DNA from: Hoplostethus atlanticus
Taxonomy: Eukaryota; Chordata; Actinopteri; Trachichthyiformes; Trachichthyidae
Reading direction: 5' to 3'
Length of the DNA: 64,000 bases
Assembly: GCA_034670405.1 (NCBI GenBank)
Contig: JAXDDX010000285.1
Span: 1-64,000 of the forward strand
Of this stretch, positions 55,108 through 64,000 are shown piece after piece; within the stretch, counting starts at the first letter, position 1; the number at the start of each line of letters is the position of its first letter. A program made the translations under genes and the position numbers. The notes beneath the pieces are model-generated. The model was given only the letters and a program-made list of their open reading frames with translations, was not told where the DNA came from and did not search any database.

Positions 55108-55412
55108 TTACCCCGGGGTCGTGACAGACAGAGATAGGCAACAAGAGAGGAAGTTTACTGGCCACCTGTAAGGGAACAAACCACCATGTAAATCAACATA
55201 AATGGGGTCTTCTCAGGAAAGCTTTCCAGGTCAGTTCGGTGCGCCTGCTTGCCAGCGGAGTTCCCACTTACTGGAAAAAGACACGCACAAGGTTAAATCA
55301 GTTCCCGCAGTTGTCCAATCAGCCTTAATTGGCTGTAGCTGGTGCTGGATGCAGGGAGAACCAGCCTACCAGCCTGATTCTTTCCCGCATCCAGCCAGCA
55401 CCCTCTACCACA
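55108..55412 (-). mobile_element. Diverged LTR of the same family as 51547-52168, reverse orientation
   Basis: Compared with the complement of the solo LTR, it shares in order TTACCCCGGGGTCGTGACAG then ACAGAGATA (LTR: TTACCGGGGTCCGTGACAG, ACAGAGACA), a CTGGCCA phrase, CAATCAGCCTTAATTGGCTG (LTR: CAATCAGCTTTAATTGGCCG) and a CTACCACA-like terminus. It is about half the length because the GC-rich middle is missing or unalignable. Its outer end beyond 55108 (TGTGGCAAGG in the LTR) is absent. Confidence 0.6.
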
Positions 55413-56049
55413 GTATTCCTCCTTAACCCAGCCCCCAGCACTGTGCAGCATGGGCCATTGATTCACCAAAATAAAGCAGAGATGCACATGTAGATATACA
55501 GCATAGAATGGGAAATGATTTGAAAATACTTCAAAATAAAACTACAAATCAAAAAAATAAAATTCAAAATAAAATGTGTTAAAATGTATTATTGGGAAGT
55601 TTGTGTTTTTCCATCACAGTATCTTCTTGCATCTTGTTTGACTACCCACGAACATACAGTAATATCCATTTCATTGCCTGAGCCGCTGTGGAGGAAGGGT
55701 CACCCTATTGTTGAATTACGTTCATTTTTTCCCAGTGATCGGCAACTGACAACAGTGCGGCTCCCCCGCTGACATCGCTTGGGACTGTTAGACCAATTCA
55801 CTCTACAAAAGAAATGGTTCGCTTCAGAGAGCAGTTGAAGAAAAGCAACCTGTTTTCTAATTACAGATGACTTTGCAGTGAAGTGTGGATCTAGCACCGC
55901 ACTGCTGTTCAGTCCAATAAAGTAGAAGTGTCATAAAAAATAAGAGCATGAACAGAGGAAAAGTTATCCTTGAGTGGTTTAGGTACTAAAGCAGGTAGGT
56001 GGGTTTTCTGGTGGAAGTTGCAAACAACAAGGAAAATATATGACTGTAT
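55413..56049. other. Non-coding DNA
   Basis: AAAATA-rich stretch near 55525-55590. No gene. Confidence 0.45.
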
Positions 56050-56054
56050 ACTAC

Positions 56055-56215
56055 TATATAAGACTGGAACCCAGGCATTCAGAAGCTGTTCAATCCCTCT
56101 GCAGCCATACCCACCTTAGTGTCCTTGAGCAAGATACCCCACTAGCTGACTGATGCTGCGCCCCAAGTGTGAGAGAGTATTTTCCCAGTGGTTTACCAGT
56201 AAAGTATAATAAAAA
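56055..56215 (+). mobile_element. SINE body fragment
   Basis: GTTCAATCCCTCTGCAGCC, TAGTGTCCTTGAGCAAGATA and CTGATGCTGCGCCCC. The phrase GTGTCCTTGAGCAAGA-AC is a hallmark of fish tRNA-derived SINE bodies. The tRNA head is missing or decayed. Confidence 0.5.
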
Positions 56216-59100
56216 AAACACTCCACCAATCACAATTTAGGGTGGTGCTCAAAAGTGGAAGATTGATTCAGGTTTCCCGTCAAGGAAATGAGTGCAAACC
56301 CCACCGAGCCAAGTGCATCACCGCCTGACCGGGAGCCCCGTAATGAGCGCTCCCTAACGTTAGCTCTCGATTTGCCTTTGCGCCCATGTGTGACGGAGGG
56401 AACGCTTGATCGATGCAAGAACCGAGTTGTGGGCGTGGTGAAGTGATAGGGGGTGGGGCTAAGTCTAATGTTCACTGTCACTCTTCTGCAGCAGTGTCCT
56501 GCATACTCAGCACAACCACTTACATAGAGGGTGTTCCTCTTGCACCATTTCCATCTGTGACACACATAACACACACGTGCACACTCAAAAAAAAACTCAC
56601 ACACACACACACCCAAAGAAACCATCCTCCAACATGGTAAACAAACCACCACGCTTTGATCTTGTGAATTTCCTGTTTCTCCTCTCTCCCTCTCTCCAAC
56701 ACTCCCTAATGGTTTGTCCCAGGAAATATTAGATTGATAGAACGAGCAGCAAACTCAACACACTTTGATCTCGCAAATCACTCCAGTCCTTTCCAACATC
56801 TCTCCCTCCACTTCCTACTCTCTCTCTCTCTTTCTCTGTGCGCACTTCCCTCTCTCTCTTCCTTATTCTCTCCATCCTCTATTTCTCGACGTTTTACCAT
56901 CCCTCCATCCCTTCCTCCTTCCTGCCTCTGAGAAGCGTGCTCGCTCGAAATATGCCCTCGTTTCTCCCACATCTCCGCTGGGTATTTTCTTCTCTCCGGT
57001 GTCCACACCTCCTGTCCACCCTCTCTCTCACTCCCGTCCTCCTTCCGCGCTCCTTCAGCGATGCGGGCATAAATAGAAAAAGGCGGGTGAGCGATGACCT
57101 CCAGTCAGCGATCATCACAACCACCAATTTCAAAAGGGATAAACTAAGGTTTAAGGGAGATTGTCCCCTTGGTCAATTTACCTGTTAAGTGATGAAACCA
57201 AAATCATCCATGTGAAATCTGATCGCTGGTCTAACGTGTGTCTATTTGGGGAGAAAATCTTTGCAAAAATATGTGTAAGAAACCTTCCTCAACCCAAATA
57301 ACACATGAACCTTGCAGAAATCCACACAGCTCAATGCACTGAGCCTCGTTGAAGCAGCTACCATAAAGAGGACGGTTTTCATGGCATTTTGGTTTTATTG
57401 GACATAACGCAGCGAGTCTGGAAGGAGGGGGAGATGCCAAATGTCCCCACGGGGCCACATTTGAATCCAGGATGTCACCATTACAGGACGTGAATACTTC
57501 AAAACCCGTCACTTTGCAGTTTCAGCCAAGGGAACACCTTTACCAGGGCGGTGTCCCCCCGGAGTGGAGGTACCAAGAGAGCCGATGCTCATGATTGGAA
57601 GACAATCTGGAAATCCGTCAGGAGCCAATAAGTCCCATGGGGTCAACAGTATGTGTATGAGAGGTCTACATCTAGATGCATGGATTTGTACAAAGATTGT
57701 GTGAAAAACTACATCATAACCCTAAAAGTTAGCCGGGCTAGGGTTAGGATTTTTTCACATCATTTGCACTCATCGATAATCTGAAGATAGTTTTCCTATC
57801 TGTCTCAATATTTACACTCGTTGTGCTCTTGAGATCATGCTTTTTTTTCTTTAAGATGAAAATAGTACTCTTAATTAATGTTTCGTTTGATACCTTCAAA
57901 ACAAGTCTCTTTACATACCTGCGTCGTCGCGTTCAGACTCAACGTTGCACGTAAACACGGAGGAATTGCCGTTCGTTCCTCCCTCCATCCCTGATTCCTA
58001 AAAGAAGTGTTTCCCATCGCCCCTGAAGAACATTTCCCCTTTTAGCATTCATGTCCCCTCTTTCCCTACCGGCTCCCCTCCATCCCTCTTGCTACCTCTC
58101 GAGCATGTGCTGTTGAAGCGTTCGCTCCCTCCCACCTTCACCAAGTTAAAAAAAAAAAATGTATTCTCCGGCCTCCTTTCATCTTTCCCTCCTCCTCCCG
58201 CCCGCCACCCCGGACCCACGCAGCACTCTTCCTCCTAGTTAAAAACAAACAAACATCCAACCATCTATTTACCCTGCTATAGATCTCTCCATCCTCTCCT
58301 CTCTGCGTTCTCTCTCTCTCTCTCTATTCAAACATCCTGCCATTTACCTTCCAGTCAGTCAATGGGATAAATGGCTGCGCTATAAAACTATACTACTGGG
58401 AGGGGAAGGAATGGGTGGCTGTTGAGTCCATTTTCTTTTCCTCCATCACTTTACCTGCATCGTTCCCTCTCAGGACGTTTACTTCACGGTCCAGTATCCC
58501 ATGTTTTCCTCCCACAAGTTATTTAATCCACCCTAAAATCATATTTTTCCTCAAACAGATGGAAAAATCTACCAGGGTGGTGAGATAAAAACATTTTCTC
58601 GATACTAACGGGATCATCTGCTTTAATCTGCCTCGTTTCAAGATTTTGACACTTCAAGACTAAAACACGATGACAATGACTTCCCAAGATCGACATTTCG
58701 CTGCCGCAGTGCAACAAGCTTATCCCAGCTGAGCCATTTCAATATTCTCTCTCTCCTCTCTCTTCCTCCCTCCGTCCTTCACCTCCCTCTTCCCTTCCCA
58801 AAGGTGTCTGTGTTTACATGTTTACCTCCATCTCTCAGCCCTCTAAACATTCACAACACGGGGCGGGGGAGTAAACAAACTATAGCTGGCTGAGACCTCG
58901 GGGAGCGAAGGCGGCGGCGCTACGTTCCGCAAACAGCTAATTGATCGGCAACGCACAGATTAGTGCCAGGGACCGGGAGTCTGGGGAACTTGTAAATGTA
59001 GGAAACATTTTGGACCGCCGCCTCTTTCCGTGTGAAGCACACCAGGTGAATAACCAAGGAAAGCTGTGCTCCTTTTGACCCTCTTCATCCTTTTATTTTT
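56216..59100. other. Non-coding DNA with pyrimidine-rich tracts
   Basis: C/T-rich DNA at 56680-57060, 57960-58330 and 58740-58800, which keeps several frames open on both strands (103-116 codons). CA-rich phrase at 56560-56612. No domain or exon structure recognised. Confidence 0.45.
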
Positions 59101-61972
59101 TTTAACTTTCTTTAGCTTCTTCGTCTTAGTCATGATGGGGAGTAATGCGTGACTCTGTGGCAGGTTGCAGTAATACTGTGAGGGTGAGGAATCTGCCCCC
59201 TCAACTCTCAGGTGAACAGCCACTACACATTCACTGGATACACACTATTTTTAGGCTAGTTGAATTATTATTATGGCTCGATTTGATATTCTCATTTTGA
59301 TGTGTTTCTACTGGAAAAGGGCCCGTTTCAGTTGAACAATTCAGATTAATAGTACTTTATTTATTTTGTACATGGTTCTGGTTTGTTTTAACGTTGTTTT
59401 CCTCTGAGGTCCACCTCCTGATGGAGGCCAGGCTTTTACCACGTGGGCTGAATTGGGAGGGGGGGGGGTTAGAATGGGTTTGTTTATGTAGTTCATTTTC
59501 TTTTGTCTCCCTATCACGGTAGTTGAGTTTTCTTTGTTGATTGTGTATTTCATGTTGACTTGGTGAAGAGACTGTGAAGCCAGGAGAAGCCAGGCCAATA
59601 TATGTATGACATGTTATGTCCCTATTAATTCAGGCTCCCCTGCAGCTAATGATAACGGGGTCTTCTCAACAGTATTTCACCATAGGACTTGGACAATGAC
59701 GGGGCTTTTTGCTGGTGATAGGGGGACCCTTAACATCTCTGGTCGGGTATGCTCATGCTGTACCATTTTGTTTCATCGTAAGTTTTTCTATCACACTGTG
59801 GTTGCCCGTGCAGCTATAAAAAGTAAAACAAGAGTACTCTAACCTACGGTTTGATGCTGCCTTCTTCCATGCACCACCACTTCCAGAAAAGCAGGTACCA
59901 TCCCTGATAGTAGGTTTTTACATGCTAACCCAACAAATACCACTACTTTTTCCACTAAGGTGTAGTGTTTTGAATTACTGTTATCAATCAAATACAGTTA
60001 CTTTTGTTATCACCCCCTGTAAATATCAAATTGAAGTTGATATCGCACCCCGATACTCATCAAAATTAGTCGCCGTCCTCCCACACTAAGTTTACTTCCT
60101 CTGGGAACTCTAGCGCTGCAAGAAGATTGTTAGCATTTTTCGCATTTTTATGTCCATGTTTTTTCTTCGTGTTTTTTCTTAGTTTTCTCTGTTCTTCCAG
60201 CTAGTGTGCATCTGCTAATGTTTTGGGATAATGCTAAGCTAGCTGGATAGACCATGTGGCACCCTAGGAGACCTTTATATATCATCAGTCTGATGTTCAA
60301 TGTATTCCAGAAGTTTTTGCGATTTCCCTCAACCTGCCTTCTCAACTTCAGTTAGTGATTTCCTACATTTCCCAGAATGCCTTTCGACAATGCCCAGAGA
60401 ATGTGGCTGGACTTGTTGCATTCAGCTGTGGGTTTTACATGTAGATGGAGAGGGCGATAATTACAACGTAGAAAGAGCAAGGGAGAGAGTTTTCTTCAGT
60501 TGAGAAAAGTTAACATTGTGGAAACGTAGTCAGAACACGTCTGGTCTAGCTTGGCTACTGTCGGTGGAGAAATTGGTCTCTTCTCCAATGGATTTCTTCC
60601 TGTATGATATTTAAATAAATACACTTACATTTGTGTGGAAAAATTATATCTTTTTATATCTATAGTTATATCTTTTTTTTTTTCATTATTTTTTAATTAT
60701 ATCTGAAAAACAAAAATCTTGGTGTTTACTTTGGGTCTATGCATGTGGGGGAGTCTTTAGAAGATGATCACAGAGATGCATAATAACAGACTAGCGCTGC
60801 ATCTTCACTCCTTTAATCAACTGCGAGAACTTTACGGCATAACCTGTAATAATAGCAACATAAGCATTCACATCATCAACATCACATCTTTGACAAATCC
60901 TGCGTTGAAAAGACCAAACTTACAGGAGATGTGCTGCAAATGATACCTTTTCAAGAGCGCAGGCCTCCCTCCACTCCAGTCCTCATTCCCCCGGTTAATA
61001 AATATGGATTTGTACGTCCTCACTTCCTCCTGCATCCCTTACCCATCTCCCCTGCTATCATCCCTCTCTCCCTCCCTTCCCTCCTTTCATCCCTCCTTCA
61101 CCTTCCTCCTCCCTGGCATTAAAATGTGAGTGACAGCACATGAAAACAAATGCTTAAAGGGAAAATACCATTGGATTTTTTGGTATTCAGATCAGGCCCG
61201 GGGCCCCGAGGAGAGTGTACACTTAAGGTTCTGCGGGGAGGCAGGGGAAGCAGGAGAGAGAGGTGGAGAAATGGATGAAAGAGTAGTGCAGGGGTTGTAC
61301 GAACACCTCCTTCCTCCTTTCATCCCTCTGTCAAGTCTCTCACTCCCAGAGCTACTCGAGTCTCTTCGGCGCTCAAGTTGTCTGTCTCGCATTTTAACAG
61401 CGAGGCCAGTCAGCATCCCCTCACACGGCAAGGCTTTAACAGGGAGGCGTGTGATCTCCCACTTCACCTGTTGGGTCTCTGTCGGAGGCTTTTTAAGACG
61501 AGTGCAGCGAGGCAATTGTGAAAACAAATTCTTGAAATTAGCTCATTCAGTCTAAATACCAGAGTTGAAAAAAAAGAGTACTCTGAAATAAGAACGGGGT
61601 TATTACTGCTGTCAGGGGAGAACGTTGTACCTTGAAAATGTTTTTTCAGGAATTCAGAAAACAGCTCTCTTTTCAGCTTAGTGAGAATGCCTTTGTGGGT
61701 CCTAGGTTCATAGGATCATGGAAATTTTCAGTATTAATTCAACTGTGTTGGCTGTAGCGGCAGTCCAAGGAGGCAGACGATACCCTTACCTTGTCAGACC
61801 AAGACCAAATTCCTGGCTGTTGTCTTTGCAGTCTTCACTGTTAATTGGCCCGGCAAGGGCGACGGTGGTGAGCTGTCTGATGTTCTCCCTCTTTGTTCTC
61901 AGGTCCAGGGCAAGAAGAGAGGAAACTCACCAGGTCTTAATATTATAAATTTAAAGAGTGCAGCATAGGAAA
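59101..61972. other. Non-coding DNA
   Basis: 60350-60400 is part of a dispersed repeat (see 46895). Around 59340-59480, the minus strand has AAATAAATAAAG following GTACAA, a polyadenylation-like end, but no element body was assigned. Frames of 126-141 codons near 61130-61555 have no domain. Confidence 0.4.
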
Positions 61973-62502
61973 GGACAGAACAGATTAGAACAGAACAGAT
62001 TGGAACAGAATAGATTAGAACACAATAGATTAGGACACAGTAAATTAGAACACAAAAGATTAGAACACAACAGATTAGAACAAAGTAGATTAGAACACAA
62101 CAGATTAGAACAAATAGATTAGAACACAACAGATTAGAACACAATAGATTAGAAGACAATAGATTAGAACACAACAGATTAGAACACAACAGATTGGAAC
62201 GGAATAGATTAGAACACAATAGATTAGGACACAGTAGATTAGAACACAACAGATTAGAACAAAGTAGATTAGAACACAAAAGATTAGAACAAATAGATTA
62301 GAACACAACAGATTAGAACACAATAGATTAGAAGACAATAGATTAGAACAAAGTAGATTAGAACACAACAGATTAGAACAAATAGATTAGAACACAATAG
62401 GTTAGAACACAACAGATTAAAACACAATAGATTAGAACACAACAGATTAGAACAAAGTAGATTAGAACACAACGGATTAGAACACAACACATTAGGAACA
62501 AG
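61973..62502. repeat. 15-bp minisatellite with higher-order structure
   Basis: About 35 copies of AGATTAGAACACAAC and variants (AACAAAGT, GAAGACAAT, GGACACAGT, and a 14-bp unit AACAAATAGATT). Variant markers recur at long spacing: TAGGACACAG at 62031 and 62225 (194 bp), CAAATAGATT at 62111 and 62290 (179 bp), and AGAAGACAAT at 62151 and 62330 (179 bp), showing duplication of a block of about 12-13 units. 15 bp is five codons, so minus frames of 68-126 codons read SNLLC or VLIYC pentapeptides; the 14-bp units switch frames. Confidence 0.95.
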
Positions 62503-62693
62503 AAACTGGATTAACGATTAATTAGCGATTGTGATACCACTATAATTTCATAGTAAGAGGAAGATGAAGAGGAAGAGTTTCATCTAAGAGTCACCAAGCC
62601 AAAACGTCCGAGGCCTCCAGCTACCAACTCGTCTTGACTTTGTCTCGACGGGGAGAACCATTAGGGTATTTTAACTCTTTGTTTTAAAGCCGC
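62503..62693. other. Non-coding DNA
   Basis: Nothing assignable. Confidence 0.45.
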
Positions 62694-62697
62694 ACTA

Positions 62698-62890
62698 GGC
62701 GACTTTGCACGTGGCAGCGAGAGGCAACTGGCTGCATTACCCAGAAGTCCTGCTCGCTCGTTGCTGTCAAGGAGACACTTTTGGATTTTTACCCACAAAG
62801 AGGGTCAATCTAAGGCGTCTCAATGAGTGAGGGTGGGGCGCTCTTATCTGTTGACACCCCACATGCATGAAAATGTTGCCTAGCGCAGCT
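62698..62890. mobile_element. 193-bp TTAA-flanked MITE
   Basis: It begins AGCCGCACTAGGCGACTTT and ends ATGTTGCCTAGCGCAGCT, inverse over about 24 bp with a few changes. TTAA flanks both sides (62694-62697 and 62891-62894). It is compact, non-coding and a different family from the 4126/8514 pair. Confidence 0.85.
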
Positions 62891-62894
62891 TTAA

Positions 62895-63915
62895 ATCAGA
62901 TTTTTACCTGTTCTATGGTAAGGCTGTAAGGTAGATGGGGGGATTTTTTCTGCAGTAATTATGAAACCCTGAATTTATGAACTGTACTGAGAAGCAGTAT
63001 AGTCAATTCCCCCTGCCTCCCTATTGGAGTCAGCAAGTTAATTTATTTTTGACTTAATGAATCAATTAATATTGACAAAAATATCAATTAAGCAGAGGTC
63101 GAAAGTCTGGAGTTATTCCTCAGGGCCAGATGGACTGGAGGAACAAACATGATTCAGCCTCATATTTGCACCATATTAAAGCTCTTTCACAGCATAAAAT
63201 TCGTTTTTTTCCTCCTAGGAGGCTTTAGATTTTTTCCCCCTCCATAAAGTGCACCTTCAGTCACCTGGCAAAGCCGGAAAGCCTCGATAACATCACCTTA
63301 AATAAATAGGCGAGGGCTACGCACACATTAAATAGGAGCCAAATTGAGCTACAGAGTGTTGTGAAGACCTTGACAATAATTAGATCCACTCCTCTTCTCA
63401 AGGATCTTTTTTTCCCATATATTCTGAGGATGTTTTAGTTATTTTCCTCGCTGCCGTGGAATGCATACTACAATAGTGAATACAGGCGAAAGGCACACAT
63501 TTCTGATTGGACGGGTAAACGCTGCTAACAAAAGGGTTCTCCTCTAGTGGCTTTTTCAAACAGGATTTCTGTCCTGTAACGCTTTTTTGTTTAAAAGAAT
63601 AAAAGCCTCCCAAGGTTTCTGCAGATGTCTGAATAAACCTTTTCCACACAATTTTTTTTTTGCACGATATACATCGCTTGCTTTTTCTAAGAGTTCCTCC
63701 TGGGATGATTAGTTGATTAACTACTTACCTGTTTTGCAGTGCTGGACGTAAAAAAAAAAAAATACTGCATCCAAACTATAGCCGCCTGTGCCGCCCAGAG
63801 ATGTGCTCATTCCAAACTGGATTAAGAACAAAGGAGATTTAGTAGGACATGCAAAATTTCACTGGTAGTTTTCCTTTAAGGCGATGTCAGCTTCTCTCGT
63901 TCTCACTCACTCCTT
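62895..63915. other. Non-coding DNA, possible conserved blocks
   Basis: 63005-63400 has many AATTAAT/TTAAT cores (CTTAATGAATCAATTAATAT, ATATCAATTAAGCAGAGG, ACACATTAAATAGGAGCC, GACAATAATTAGATCC) and no repeat structure, so it may be a regulatory region. No gene. Confidence 0.3.
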
Positions 63916-63937
63916 ACACACACACACACACACACAG
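63916..63937. repeat. (CA)n microsatellite
   Basis: Eleven CA units. The window ends inside another CA-rich stretch (63993-64000). Confidence 0.9.
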
Positions 63938-64000
63938 AAAATCCCACATACACACTTCTTGCATTTCTTACATGCTGACGCTCTCTTTCTCTCACACACA

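Noticed and set aside
61899-62490. Minus-strand frames resembling pentapeptide-repeat proteins (SNLLC repeats)
   Set aside because: The period is a 15-bp DNA minisatellite; 14-bp units shift the frame, there is no start context or flanking domain, and other frames are equally open.
4911-63937. Direct-repeat clusters as a CRISPR array
   Set aside because: All tandem repeats are microsatellites or minisatellites without unique spacers, and the window is vertebrate.

Overview
The window reads as non-coding (intergenic or intronic) DNA from a ray-finned, very probably teleost, fish. The evidence is long perfect (CA/GT)n and (GA)n arrays every few kilobases, and a mobile-element mix typical of teleosts: a Tx1/L1-type LINE, an L2-type LINE, tRNA-derived SINEs, hAT and mariner transposase relics, TTAA-flanked MITEs and solo LTRs. 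I found no intact protein-coding gene, no functional rRNA or tRNA gene and no CRISPR. The longest open frames are either retroelement fragments or translations of simple, GC-rich or minisatellite DNA.

Layout. 1-15 kb: an AGTGTT/AACACT-rich repeat at 276-545, two copies of one TTAA MITE family (4126-4636 and 8514-9249, the second between ~95-bp direct repeats), many CA/GA arrays, a long pyrimidine tract, and a mariner relic at 13302-13640. 15.4-17.9 kb: an internally deleted Tx1 LINE (15424-17010), then an LTR-like segment (17060-17849). 20.9-25 kb: a TTAA-family element (20904 to ~21405), a LINE 3' tail ending in (ACCT)n, and a 2-kb TG...CA-bounded insertion candidate (22718-24752). 26-29 kb: a hAT transposase pseudogene on the minus strand (27095-28190), split by a SINE with a perfect 13-bp target-site duplication. 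30.6-32.2 kb: a decayed L2 LINE.

39-45.7 kb: long CA arrays, a 0.75-kb inverted-repeat transposon holding a 21-bp minisatellite (41424-42177), a hAT MITE (43537-43712), and a three-level nest at 44305-45604. In the nest, a TTAA-family element on the minus strand is split by an 851-bp CATATATG-rich transposon with perfect 20-bp terminal inverted repeats, which itself carries a tRNA-derived SINE and an internally deleted tRNA-Asp relic. The related copy at 20904 acts as an empty-site comparison. 51.5-55.4 kb: a 622-bp GC-rich solo LTR with a perfect 5-bp duplication (51547-52168), a 73-bp direct duplication 555 bp apart (53320/53875), and a second, diverged LTR of the same family in reverse orientation (55108-55412). 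61.9-62.9 kb: a 15-bp minisatellite of about 35 copies with higher-order structure, then a 193-bp TTAA MITE.

Between the repeats, several short stretches rich in TAATTA/ATTAAT cores (for example 4770-4855, 5690-5935, 29300-29382, 63005-63400) resemble vertebrate developmental enhancers in texture; that is an inference, testable by alignment. I see no undescribed protein system. The interest lies in transposon nesting, minisatellite birth inside a transposon, and the related LTR pair.
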